Positions 1 to 10,400 of a DNA stretch of 64,000 nt are shown here, piece by piece. The position numbers and the translations under genes were made by a program. The DNA lies in contig JAEUHI010000062.1 of the NCBI GenBank assembly GCA_016795385.1, positions 1 to 64,000 on the forward strand. Direction: 5' to 3'. The first letter of the stretch is position 1. Every line of letters begins with the position of its first letter. The notes beneath the pieces were generated by a model, which did no database searches, had not been told where the DNA came from, and saw only the letters and a program-made list of their open reading frames with translations. The DNA is from Verrucomicrobiales bacterium. Lineage in GTDB: Bacteria > Verrucomicrobiota > Verrucomicrobiia > Verrucomicrobiales > DEV007.

Positions 1-2
1 TT

Positions 3-3000
3 GATTCGCTGCTGCTCACCCAGGTCAGCAAAGCGCTCGCGAACGAATTCGGCATCGACCTGACGCTGCGCGATCTGATGGGCAATCTCGCCGACATCGA
101 TTCGCTCGTCGCCCATCTCGACGCGAACCTGCCGTCCGACAGATATCGCCCCGCGATGGTCGCCGCTCCGGTCGCGCCTGCAGCGCCAGTGGTTTCGGTA
201 ACCAGTGCGCCTGCGGCGCCGGTAATCAGTGCACCCGTTGCGGTGGCCGCCCCTGCTCCGGTGATGGTCCAGGCTCCCGCTCCGGTCGTGGCGTATGCTC
301 CGATGGCTCCCGTCAATGCGAGCGGTCTTGAAGGCCTCGTCGCCCAACAGCTCGACCTGATGCGTCAGCAGATTTCGCTGCTTCAAGGTGGCGTCGTTCT
401 TCCGCAGACACCTGCCCCTGCTCCGGCTCAAGCGGCCGCTCCGGTTCCCGCTCCCGCCGCCGTGGCCCCGGTCGCGACTCCCGCCCCGGCCAAACCCGCG
501 GAAGCTCCCACCTCTTCCTCCAACGTCTCCGCGCCGACGACCTCGATCAACCGCAGCCTCGACGACACCCTGACCGATCGCCAACAGCGTCACCTTGACG
601 AACTCGTTTCGAAGTACATCGCCAAGACCCGCACCTCGAAGGAGCTGACCGCAAAATACCGCCAGTGGCATGCCGACCCGCGCACCGTCTCGGGCTTCAA
701 TCGCCGCTGGAAAGAAATGATCTACCAGATCGCGGTGAAAAAGTCGAAGGGCTCGCGCCTCGTCGACGTCGACGGCAACGAATACATCGATCTTCTCAAC
801 GGCTTCGGACCGAATTTCCTCGGCCACTCGCCCGACTTCGTCACCGAAGCCCTCAAAGCCCAGCTCGACCGCGGCGTCGAGGTCGGTCCCCAATGCGTCA
901 ACGCGATGGAAGCCGCCCAGCTCTTCTGCGAAATCACCGGAAACGAGCGCGCCAGCTTCGTCAACACCGGCTCCGAGGCCGTCCAGGCCGCGATGCGCCT
1001 CGCCCGCACCGTCACCGGCCGCGACAAGATCGTCATCTTCACGAAGGACTATCATGGCAACTTCGACGAAGTGCTCGTGAAGGGCGTCGGATCAGGAGAC
1101 GCAATCCGCTCCCTGCCCATCGCGCCCGGCATCCCGCGCCGCGCCGTCGATGACATGATCGTGCTGCCTTACGGCACCGACGAGGCCCTCGAGATCATCC
1201 GCGCCCGCGCCCATGAGGTCGCCGCGGTTATCGTCGAACCGATCCAGAGCCGTCGTCCCGAGTTCCAACCCCGCGAATTCATCCGCGAGGTGCGCGAGAT
1301 CACGCGTCAGTCGGGCAGCGTCTTCGTCTTCGACGAGGTCATCACCGGATTCCGCACCGGCCCCCGCGGCGCCCAGGAATACTACGGCGTCGAGGCCGAC
1401 ATCGCCACCTACGGCAAGGTTGTCGGCGGCGGCATGCCGCTCGGCGTCGTCGCCGGCAAGGCCGAATACATGGACACCTTCGACGGCGGCATGTGGCAGT
1501 ATGGCGACGACTCCTTCCCCGAGAAAGGCGTCACCTTCTTCGCCGGTACCTTTGTCAGGCACCCCCTCGCGATGGCCGCGGTGAAGGAGGTCCTCCTCCA
1601 CCTCAAGGGCAAGGGCCCCGAATTCTGGCAGGGCGTGAAAGACCGCGCCACCCGCCTCGCCACGACCGTCGACCGGATGTTCATCGAGAACAACGCGCCC
1701 TTCCGCATGCCGAACTTCGGCTCGCAGATGTTCATCCGCGCGGCCGAGGATCACAAGTATGCGAACCTCCTCTTCTTCCACCTGCGGAACAAGGGCGTCT
1801 TCCTCCTCGAAGGCTTCCCGACCTACATGACCGCGGCCCACACCGACGAGGACATCGACTACTGCATCAGCGCCTTCCGCGAATCCATCGCCGAGCTGCA
1901 GGAGGGCGGCTTCTTCGACGTGCCCGCCGGCATCACCGTGCCCCACCTGAACGGATCGCGCCTCAGCGGTCCGCCGAAGATCCTCACCGCCGGGACCGAA
2001 ACAGAGGAGAAAAAAAAAAGTCCGGGAACAGAAATCCGGAGCCCGCAGTCTCCCCGTCTGCACCCCATGACCGAGCCGCTGGCCGAAGTCTGGCTGGCGT
2101 CGCAGATCAGTGAGAATTCCTCGCTCTGTTTCAACGAAATCAATCTCGTCACGCTCCGCGGCGAGCTCGATACCAAAGCACTCAACGACTCGCTCAACGA
2201 TCTCGTTGCCAGGCACGACGCCCTCCGCGCCGTCTTCCCCGCGGGTGGTGAAGGGTTCGTGATCCAACCCTCTTTGGTCCTCGACCTGACCCTGTCCGAT
2301 CTGCGCGATCTTTCCGAAGCGGATCGGAAGGCTGCGATGACCGCGGCCCAGGATGCGGAACGCGACACGCCTTTCGATTTGGAGAATGGCCCGCTCTTCC
2401 GCGGATCGCTCCTGCGTCTCTCCGAGGCCGAGCATCTCCTCATTCTCAATGCCCATCACCTCATCTGCGATGGATGGTCCTACAACGTCCTCCTCGCCGA
2501 GCTCGCCGAGCTCTACGGCGGCCGCCGCGAAGGACGCGCGCCACAGCTCTCGATCGCGCCGAGTTTCGCCGATCACTGCGAACGCACCGCCGCCCGCGAA
2601 GCCCTCATCACCGCGACTCCGGCCGAGGCACATTGGATGGGAGAATTCGCCGAGCCGGTCCATCCGCTGAACCTGCCCGCCGACTTTGTCGCACCGGCCG
2701 AGCCCGACTTCCTTTGCGGCACCATCGCCGATCACTTCACGCCGGAGCAGGTCCGCGCCCTCCGCAAGGTCGCGGGCAAGTCGGGAGCGACGCTCTTCGG
2801 CCTGCTCATGGGAGCTTATCAAATCCTGCTGCACCGCCTCTGCCGCCAGGATCGTTTTGTCGTCGGCTTCCCCGCCGCCGGTCAGAACGGATCAGGCGCG
2901 GAAGGCCTCGTCGGCCATTGTGTGAACTTCCTCCCCTTCGTCGCGCAGATCGATCCCCAGGCCCGCATCGGCGATTTCCTCAAGGCGACGCAAAAACGTC

Positions 3001-6000
3001 TCCTCGATGCCCTCGAACACCAGGAGTTCACCTACGGACGCCTCATCAAGAAGTTCAGCGCCGACGAGCGCCCGCGCATCGAGGCGATCTTCAATCTCGA
3101 ACGCGTCGATGACGGTCTCGCCATGCCCGGGCTCACCACCGGGGTCGCCGAGATCGAACGCGGCTACACCGCCAATCCCCTCTTCCTGAAAGCCCGCGAA
3201 TATGAGGCCGGTCTCGAGATCCGCTTCGACTATCAAAACAGCCTTTTCTCCGAGGAGAGCATCGGGCAATGGCTCGCCACCTACCGCGCCATCCTCGAAG
3301 GGCTCACCGCCCGCGCCGACATGAGCGTCGCTGAAGTGGCGGCCTCGCTCTCTCCGGCCCAGGCTGATCAATTGCGCCGCTGGAACGAGACTTCGGTCGA
3401 CTACCCGCGCGAAAAGACCGTGCCCGCTCTCTTCGACGAAGTCGCCGCCGTCCGCGGCACCGCCACCGCGCTGCGTTCCCACGCGGGTGAAATGAGCTAC
3501 GCCGAACTCGCCTCGCGCATCGACCGCATCGCCCACGGACTCGTCGCGGCCGGCGCGAAACCCGGTGATCGCGTCGCCCTGTTCCTCGAGCGTTCCCCCG
3601 AAGCCATCGCCTCGCTCTACGCGGTGATGAAATGTGGCGCGACCTGCGTGCCGCTCGATCCCGAGTATCCGCTCGATCGCCTTCATTTCCTCGTCACCGA
3701 TAGCGGAGCCTCGCTCGCGATCTGCGAAGGTGCGTGGACGGACCGCTTGCCGAAAGGCCTCGCCGCCTTCACGCCCGACCGTCTCGCCCGAGATGGAGAG
3801 GGACGCGGTGCTTTCGCCTGCGCCGCGGTCAACGCCGAAGCCGCTGCGAGCATCCTTTACACCTCGGGTTCGACCGGCACGCCGAAGGGCGCGCTGATCC
3901 CCCACCGCGCCATGGTCCGCCTCGTGCGGAACTCGGACTTCATCCACTTCGGGGAAGATGAGACCTTCCTCTTTGCGGCGAGCCCCTGCTTCGACGCGTC
4001 CATTCTCGAGATCCACGGAGCCCTGCTCAACGGCGGGGTTCTCGCACTACCCGCCTCCGGCCAACTGACCCTCGACGCGATCACCGACGCCCTCACCAAA
4101 CACCAGGTCACGACCCTGTGGCTCACCGCCGGACTCTTCCAGATCATGGTCGAGGAATGTCCCGAAGCTTTCGCGGGACTCCGCCAACTGATCACCGGCG
4201 GTGACGTGATGTCGCCGGCTCATGCCGCGAAGGTGCTCGCGATATATCCGGACCTGCGCCTCGTCAATGGTTACGGTCCGACCGAAAACACAACCTTCAC
4301 CACGACGCATCGCGTCACGACCAACGATCTCCACGCCGCGAGCATCCCGGTGGGCCATCCCATCGCCAACACGACGGTGGTTTTGCTAGACTCCAATCTC
4401 CGTCCCGTGCAACCCGGCGTTCCCGGCGAACTCTGCACCGGCGGTGATGGTCTGGCCCTCGGGTATCTGAACCGGCCCGAACTGACCGCGGAGAAATTCA
4501 TCACCATCGATGGGAAGCGCCTTTACCGCACTGGCGACCTTTGCCGCCAGCGTGGCGATGGAGCGATCGTCTTCCTCGGCCGCATCGATCACCAGGTGAA
4601 AATCCGTGGGTTCCGCGTCGAACTCGGCGAGATCGAATCCTGCCTCGGGCGACACCCGCTCGTCGGCCAGTGCAAGGTGCTGGTGCGCGGTGAGAACGCC
4701 GCCGACAAGTCGCTCGCCGCCTACGTCACCCCGCTCAACGGAGTGAAGCCGGCCGCCGCCGAGCTGATCGGCTACCTGCGCGCGAAGTTGCCCGATTACC
4801 TCGTGCCCGCATCCATCAGCGTACTCGATTCGATGCCGCTGAACGCGAACGGCAAGATCGATGCCCGCGCGCTTGCCGCAGCCGGCACCGCGAACGTGGA
4901 GGAGGATCTCGATCGTCCCCTCACCGACACCGAAAACGGCCTCACCGCGATCTGGCGCGATCTGCTGAAGACCACCGAAGTCGGGCTCGACGACGACTTC
5001 TTCTGTCTCGGCGGGCATTCGCTGTTGGGCATGAAAATGTTCTCGCGGTTGCAGAAGAGGTTCGACGTTTCCCTACCCCTCGCCGTGCTCTTCCGCGCCC
5101 CCACGGTGCGGCAGCTCGCGGCCTTGATCGATCAACGCTTGAAAACTTCCGAAGCGATGGTCGAGGCTGCGGTCGAGGCCTCCGCCACGTCGCGCAAAGG
5201 AGGTTTCCATCTCTCCCCCGATCCCGCGCCCGGTGCCCTCGCTGAGACCACGGTCGCGATCCAGCCGAAAGGCGACCTGCCTCCGCTCTTCGCGGTACAC
5301 GGCGGCGACGGCGGCATCCTCTTTTACGGAAATCTCGCGGAGCGGCTTGGCGAGGAGCGCCCCTTCTACGCCTTCGAGGCCCCGGCCCTCACTGCGACCT
5401 CTCCCATTCCGGAGGAATCGGTGGAGGAAACGGCCGCCCACTACCTCAGTGAACTGCGCAAGGTGCAGCCCTCGGGTCCCTACTACCTCTGCGGATATTC
5501 CTTTGGCGGCGTCGTGGCCTACGACATGGCGCGACAACTCCTCGAAGCCGGTGAGATCGTCGATTTCCTCGGACTCGTCGACACCGAAAATCCCGCCATC
5601 GAAGCGCGCAAGCTGAGCCTCTCCGAACGCATCGCGGTGAACTGGAACAAACGCACCCTCGCCGAGAAGGGCGCCATCGAAAAGGTCGGCCACATCGGGA
5701 TGCGCATCGGGACCGGACTCGCCTACCGCCTCTTCTTCGAAGCCGAGGACGCCGTCGCCCGCACCCTGCCCCAGGCGAAAGGCGCGGGATGGCTGCGCCA
5801 GGTGCAGCTCCGCAAGGCGCACGAGAGAGCCATGGAGGTGTTCCAGCCGGCCCCGATCGAGACGAAACTCACGCTCTTCCGCGCCATGGTCGGAGGCGAC
5901 AAGTTCGAACTCGGCGAGGACTACGGCTGGATCGATCTCGTCGACGAGCTCGAGATCATCGACATCCCCGGCAACCACGTCAGCGTTTTCCACAAAGAGA

Positions 6001-6065
6001 ACATCGAGGCGATCGCGGCGGCGTTCCGGAAGGCGCTCGATGGCGTCGCGACCGGTTCGCATTGA
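3..6065 (+). CDS. Hybrid PKS/NRPS C-terminal part: ACP-aminotransferase-C-A-PCP-TE (5' end outside window)
   Basis: The frame is open at the left edge and enters inside an acyl carrier domain; the serine codon at 6-8, in a DSL motif, fits the phosphopantetheine site. An Ala/Pro-rich linker follows (about 150-540). Next comes a glutamate-1-semialdehyde-type class III aminotransferase (about 600-1920) with its PLP lysine in TYGKVVGGG at 1416-1418. Then a condensation domain (HHLICDG at 2454-2474), an adenylation domain (TSGSTGTPKG near 3861, NGYGPTE near 4267, A10 lysine at 4854-4856), a PCP (LGGHSL, serine at 5019-5021) and a type I thioesterase (GYSFGG, serine 5499-5501, Asp 5580-5582, His 5976-5978). 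The order matches McyE/mycosubtilin-type assembly lines: the beta-keto polyketide on the ACP would be aminated, joined to an amino acid and released by the TE. Aligned from memory, the A-domain pocket reads DALWIGGTFK, one change from the Val code DAFWIGGTFK. The product is unknown. Confidence 0.93.
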   Translation, partial: DSLLLTQVSKALANEFGIDLTLRDLMGNLADIDSLVAHLDANLPSDRYRPAMVAAPVAPAAPVVSVTSAPAAPVISAPVAVAAPAPVMVQAPAPVVAYAPMAPVNASGLEGLVAQQLDLMRQQISLLQGGVVLPQTPAPAPAQAAAPVPAPAAVAPVATPAPAKPAEAPTSSSNVSAPTTSINRSLDDTLTDRQQRHLDELVSKYIAKTRTSKELTAKYRQWHADPRTVSGFNRRWKEMIYQIAVKKSKGSRLVDVDGNEYIDLLNGFGPNFLGHSPDFVTEALKAQLDRGVEVGPQCVNAMEAAQLFCEITGNERASFVNTGSEAVQAAMRLARTVTGRDKIVIFTKDYHGNFDEVLVKGVGSGDAIRSLPIAPGIPRRAVDDMIVLPYGTDEALEIIRARAHEVAAVIVEPIQSRRPEFQPREFIREVREITRQSGSVFVFDEVITGFRTGPRGAQEYYGVEADIATYGKVVGGGMPLGVVAGKAEYMDTFDGGMWQYGDDSFPEKGVTFFAGTFVRHPLAMAAVKEVLLHLKGKGPEFWQGVKDRATRLATTVDRMFIENNAPFRMPNFGSQMFIRAAEDHKYANLLFFHLRNKGVFLLEGFPTYMTAAHTDEDIDYCISAFRESIAELQEGGFFDVPAGITVPHLNGSRLSGPPKILTAGTETEEKKKSPGTEIRSPQSPRLHPMTEPLAEVWLASQISENSSLCFNEINLVTLRGELDTKALNDSLNDLVARHDALRAVFPAGGEGFVIQPSLVLDLTLSDLRDLSEADRKAAMTAAQDAERDTPFDLENGPLFRGSLLRLSEAEHLLILNAHHLICDGWSYNVLLAELAELYGGRREGRAPQLSIAPSFADHCERTAAREALITATPAEAHWMGEFAEPVHPLNLPADFVAPAEPDFLCGTIADHFTPEQVRALRKVAGKSGATLFGLLMGAYQILLHRLCRQDRFVVGFPAAGQNGSGAEGLVGHCVNFLPFVAQIDPQARIGDFLKATQKRLLDALEHQEFTYGRLIKKFSADERPRIEAIFNLERVDDGLAMPGLTTGVAEIERGYTANPLFLKAREYEAGLEIRFDYQNSLFSEESIGQWLATYRAILEGLTARADMSVAEVAASLSPAQADQLRRWNETSVDYPREKTVPALFDEVAAVRGTATALRSHAGEMSYAELASRIDRIAHGLVAAGAKPGDRVALFLERSPEAIASLYAVMKCGATCVPLDPEYPLDRLHFLVTDSGASLAICEGAWTDRLPKGLAAFTPDRLARDGEGRGAFACAAVNAEAAASILYTSGSTGTPKGALIPHRAMVRLVRNSDFIHFGEDETFLFAASPCFDASILEIHGALLNGGVLALPASGQLTLDAITDALTKHQVTTLWLTAGLFQIMVEECPEAFAGLRQLITGGDVMSPAHAAKVLAIYPDLRLVNGYGPTENTTFTTTHRVTTNDLHAASIPVGHPIANTTVVLLDSNLRPVQPGVPGELCTGGDGLALGYLNRPELTAEKFITIDGKRLYRTGDLCRQRGDGAIVFLGRIDHQVKIRGFRVELGEIESCLGRHPLVGQCKVLVRGENAADKSLAAYVTPLNGVKPAAAELIGYLRAKLPDYLVPASISVLDSMPLNANGKIDARALAAAGTANVEEDLDRPLTDTENGLTAIWRDLLKTTEVGLDDDFFCLGGHSLLGMKMFSRLQKRFDVSLPLAVLFRAPTVRQLAALIDQRLKTSEAMVEAAVEASATSRKGGFHLSPDPAPGALAETTVAIQPKGDLPPLFAVHGGDGGILFYGNLAERLGEERPFYAFEAPALTATSPIPEESVEETAAHYLSELRKVQPSGPYYLCGYSFGGVVAYDMARQLLEAGEIVDFLGLVDTENPAIEARKLSLSERIAVNWNKRTLAEKGAIEKVGHIGMRIGTGLAYRLFFEAEDAVARTLPQAKGAGWLRQVQLRKAHERAMEVFQPAPIETKLTLFRAMVGGDKFELGEDYGWIDLVDELEIIDIPGNHVSVFHKENIEAIAAAFRKALDGVATGSH

Positions 6066-6138
6066 GGCCATCCGCCCACGTCATGGGATCCTGTGATTTT
6101 CCGCGTGATCTCGCGGCCGGCTTTGCCGTAGAATAGCG

Positions 6139-6969
6139 GTGATGCTCCCGCCTCGCTCGCACCCGTGGTTTCGCTGCCTGGTTCTCGCAGCGGGTATCCG
6201 CACGCTCGCGGCCGAGCCGCTTCCCGTCGATCAGCGCGCTTATCCCGATTCTCCGAACGGCTGCGCCCCGGCGACGATGCTGAATCTCCTGCGTTTCGGC
6301 GACGCCGTCTACGCCCCCGCCCTCGACGGGATCGTCGGCTCGGACGATGGAGTGAAAATGCGTTTCGTCGTCGATCGTTACTTCCGCCATCGTCCCTCCA
6401 CGATCGACGCCTCGCGGATGCGCTGGGGGGTGCACGGGATCGACGCCCGCGATCTCGCGGTCGGGATGAACGAACTGCTCGCCGATCACCGGATCGCCCC
6501 TCTCAGCTCCACCTATCTCGATCGCGAGCCGGAGGAAAATGATCGCGACCATCTCGCCCGCGTCGTCGATCTGATTCGGCGTTCCCTCGATGCCGGGACG
6601 CCTCCGGTCTTGAATCTCCGCACCTACCTCGTGAAAGTCCGGGAAGAGAACGGAGATCAGCCGGTCTGGGAAACGGCGAGAAGCCATTTCGTGCTCATCA
6701 CCACGATCCGGGGCGAGCCAGGCGAGATCGGGTCGGAGCTGGAGGTGATCGATCCTTGGCAGGGACGCCGGACCACCCTCTACCTGCATCGCGAAGCCAA
6801 CGGTCGCTCCTTCCGGGCGCTGAAGGGGAGCGAGGATGCGGGCGAGTGGCTCGATGGCCGCCCCTTCCTCCAAGTGCTCGCCCCCGGCGTGCCGACCCTG
6901 CGTCCGGCCAACCTCGAATGGCACGACCGTTATCTCGCCGTCGCGAGCCATCTCATCGGGAGGTTTTGA
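6139..6969 (+). CDS. Exported C39-like papain-fold cysteine peptidase
   Basis: This 276-residue protein starts at a GTG directly followed by an ATG (6142), so either may be used. The first 26 residues resemble a signal peptide ending near LAAEP. The pattern of C39-like peptidases is visible: Cys42 in NGCAPATM, His183 in SHFVLI and Asp205 in VIDPWQG form a plausible triad. No ABC transporter or GG-leader substrate is adjacent, so bacteriocin-type processing is not supported. It lies 73 bases after the NRPS on the same strand and could be co-transcribed, but a role in that pathway is only a guess. The class is fairly sure from the triad; the substrate is unknown. Confidence 0.6.
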   Translation: MMLPPRSHPWFRCLVLAAGIRTLAAEPLPVDQRAYPDSPNGCAPATMLNLLRFGDAVYAPALDGIVGSDDGVKMRFVVDRYFRHRPSTIDASRMRWGVHGIDARDLAVGMNELLADHRIAPLSSTYLDREPEENDRDHLARVVDLIRRSLDAGTPPVLNLRTYLVKVREENGDQPVWETARSHFVLITTIRGEPGEIGSELEVIDPWQGRRTTLYLHREANGRSFRALKGSEDAGEWLDGRPFLQVLAPGVPTLRPANLEWHDRYLAVASHLIGRF

Positions 6970-7064
6970 GAGTCGCCAGCCACGTTCGTATCGGAACGTC
7001 CTTGCCCCCAAGGATCAGGCGCTTAGCCCATCAAACAACGACAGTGGTGAAGCGAGCTCACCTG

Positions 7065-7415
7065 CTATCTTTGGTTACCGCTTTTGTCTTGCTTGGATGG
7101 AGCGCTACCGATCATGCGACCAAAGAGATTCGAGAAGGAGAGGAAAGCCAAGCCAACCAGTGTGAATACTGCTGATCCAAATGGCGAAACGGACGGGGTA
7201 GCCACGTAGTAAGTGTCATGGACGAATGTCGAGGATACGCTCTGATCCGCATCCTCTTCGTGCGATCCATAATTCGTCCAACCGATCTCACTCAGTGTCT
7301 CCTTCGCGTCCTGAAGGTGGATTGTAAAATCGATGAGCGTCACTAATCCAAACACCGTGAACAGAACTCCAATCGTCTTGGCCGCAAGCTTGCCATGGTC
7401 GTTGGGTGTCATCAT
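7065..7415 (-). CDS. Small two-helix membrane protein, unknown function
   Basis: This is a 116-residue protein with hydrophobic stretches at about residues 13-33 and 78-98. The loop between them is acidic and rich in Ser/Thr/Tyr, and the tail is basic. I recognise no family. Base composition around 6990-7450 is visibly poorer in GC than on either side, and codon use lacks the strong G/C third-position bias of the neighbours, which suggests recent acquisition. No convincing ribosome binding site precedes the double ATG at 7410-7415. It is isolated, with the mutagenesis cassette downstream in the same direction. The reading frame is credible because it encodes two clean helices in a region where long chance frames are less likely. 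Confidence 0.55.
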   Translation of the reverse strand: MMTPNDHGKLAAKTIGVLFTVFGLVTLIDFTIHLQDAKETLSEIGWTNYGSHEEDADQSVSSTFVHDTYYVATPSVSPFGSAVFTLVGLAFLSFSNLFGRMIGSAPSKQDKSGNQR

Positions 7416-7491
7416 TCTTGTGGAGAAGTCGGATCTTGAACATTTGCACCCTCAGGATCAAGCCGAAAGCCGCCTGTGACTGGCCCATCCC

Positions 7492-10400
7492 TCAATGAAA
7501 ATCATGCGAGGCGCCGGCGGGCAGGGCTTCGCCGATGGTGAGCGCCTCGATGCACGTGGCCATGAGATGGGTCGTGCCTTCGCCGTCGCGCTGGACGCGG
7601 CCGTGGATGAGGAGGAAGGGTTCGGTGGTGATGACGAGCCGGTATTTCTCGAAGGTGTCGCTGTAAACGATCGCATTGGCGAGACCGGTTTCGTCCTCGA
7701 GGGTGATGAACACGACGCCCTTCGCCGTACCGGGGCGCTGGCGGCAAATGACGGCTCCGGCGGTGGTGGCGGGGGTGCCGTCGGGGCAGGTCGCCAGTCC
7801 GGCGGCGGAGAGGATCCCGGCCGGCAAATCGGGCCGTGCGAGCGCCATGGGGTGCCGTCCGGTGGTGAGCCCCATCCCGGAGAAATCGGCACGGAGTCGC
7901 TCGTGATAGGACATCTCGGGCAGGGGGGATTCCGCCACCTTCACCGCGGTCGTCGATCCCGCGCTCGTGGCAAAGAGATCCCCCTGCTCGAGCGGGCGGG
8001 CCTCGACCGCCCAGAGCGCCCGACGCCGCGTGGGCGCGAGTTCCGCGAGCGCCCCGACCGAGGCGAGGCGACGCATTTCCGATTGGTCGAAGCCGGTCCG
8101 CTGCCGGAAATCCTCGAGCGACACGAAAGCACGCCTCGAGCGCTCCCGCACCATCGCCCTGACATTCGCCTCACCGAGACCGAGGACATTGATGAGCCCA
8201 AGCCGGATCGTGGTGTCGTCAATGACCTCGCAGAGCCAGTCCGACGCGACGACACAGGGCGGGAGAAAACGCAACCCGCGCCGCTTGCCCTCCTGCACGA
8301 GGGTGGCGGGTGAATAGAATCCCATCGGCTGGTTGTTGAGGAGTCCGGTATAGAACTCGGCGGCACGATGCACCTTCAGGTAGCTGCTCGCGTAGGCGAG
8401 AAGACCGAAGCTGATCGCATGCGACTCGGGGAATCCGTAGAGGGCGAAGGATCCGATCACCCTCACGATTTTCTCCACCGCCGCGACCTCGACCCCGCGA
8501 TCCTCGAGGGCCCGCCGCAGTTTCGCCTCGACCCGGCGCATGCGTTCGTGCGAGCGGTGGAAGCTGAGGGCGCGCCGCAGTTCCTCGGCTTCGCTGCCGC
8601 TGAAGTCGGCCATGACCATGGCCATTTTCAAGACCTGTTCCTGGAACATGGGCACGCCGAGGGTGCGCTCGAGCGTGGCCTGGAGTTTCGGATCGATGTA
8701 ATCAACGGGCTCGCGTCCGGCGCGCCGCTCGAGGTAGGGATGGGCGAGGCCTCCCGCGATGGGACCGGGCCGCACGATCGCCACCTCGATGACGACGTCG
8801 TAGAAACAGCGCGGCTGCATGCGCCGCAGGGTATTCATCTGGGCGCGGCTCTCGATCTGGAAGACGCCGATGGTATCGGCCGAACACATCAGGTCGTAGG
8901 TGGGCGTGTCGTCCTTCGGAATTTGCGCGAGATCGACGGGGCGTCCCCTTTCCCCCGCGAGGCGCAGGGTATCCTGCAACACGGCCATCATGCCGAGCCC
9001 TAACAAATCCACCTTGATGATGCCCATGTCCTCGCAATCGTTCTTGTCCCACTGGACGACGGTGCGGCCGGGCATGCTCGCATTCTCGATGGGCACGACG
9101 GCATCGAGGGTGCCCTGACAGATCACCATCCCGCCGGAATGTTGCCCGAGGTGGCGGGGCAGTCCGTAGACCTGGCCGTAGAGCATGGCGAGGGCCGCGG
9201 CGCGCGGATGTTCGGCAGTGATGCCCGATTGCGCGACCTGCTCGCTGAAGGCGAGGGTGTGCGGGTAGTCGCCGCTCGCGTAGAGATCGGAAAAGCGCGC
9301 CAGCATTTCCTCGGGGAATTCGAGGACCTTCCCGATCTCGCGCACCGCGCTGCGTCCGCGGTAGGTAATCACGTTCGCCGTCATCGCCGCACAGTGGCGG
9401 CCGTAGCGCCGGTAGACTTCCTGGATGACCTGCTCGCGCCGGTCGCCGCTGGGCAGGTCGAGATCGATGTCGGGCCACGAGCGGCGTCCCTCGCTGAGGA
9501 AACGCTCGAAGAGCAGCTTCGCCCCGACCGGATCGACGGGAGTGATGCCGAGGCAATAACAGACCGCGCTGTTCGCCGCGCTGCCCCGGCCCTGGACGAG
9601 GATGTCATTCTCCCGGCAATACTTCACGAGGCTCCAGACGATGAGGAAATAGCCGCTGAAGCCGAGCCGCCCGATGAGGTCGAGCTCGCGCGTGATCTGA
9701 TCCTTCACCTCGCGCGTCGGCTTTCCATAACGCTCCTTCGCCCCCTGCCAGGTCCGCTCGGCGAGGAAACTTTCCATCGAATGCCCCGGCGGCACTTCGT
9801 AGCGGGGGAATTCGTAGCCGAGATTCTCGAGCGAAAAATCGATCTCTTCGGCGAGACGCCTCGTCCCGAGGATGGCCCCGGGATGATCGTAAAAAAGGGC
9901 CGCCATCTCCGCGCCGGTCTTCACATGGCGTTCGCCATTCACCGCGAGGAGACGACCCGCGGCGTCGAGGGTGGTGTGCTCGCGGAGGCAGGTGAAGACA
10001 TCCTGCACCTGGCGGTTTTCGGCATGGGCATAGCAGACGCCGTTCGTCGCGAGCAAGGGCAGCCGGTGCGCGGAGGCGAGATCGACCTTGGCCCGCACGA
10101 GCGCTTCCTCACCGCGGATCGCGTGGCGCTGGAGCTCGACATGGAGGTGCCGCTCCGGGAGATGAGTCTTCATTTTCACCAAGGCCTCCTCCATCCCGCG
10201 CCGGCCGTCGGCGCGCCAACCTCGCTCGAGCGGTCCCTCGGCGTCACCGGTGAGAAAGGCGGCCGCCTCCGCGATCTCCTCCAGCTCGCTCCAACGAATG
10301 CGGGCGGTGCCCTTCGCGGCCCGCAGCTGGGCGCGGGTGAGCAGGCGTGAGACGGCCTGGTAACCCTCGCGCGATTTCACGAGCAGGGGCACGACGGATC

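Noticed and set aside
1092..2834. 580-codon open frame antisense to the NRPS
   Set aside because: High GC with strong third-position bias leaves long open antisense frames. The translation is Glu/Asp/Gly/Val-rich without domains, and the sense frame has clear motifs.
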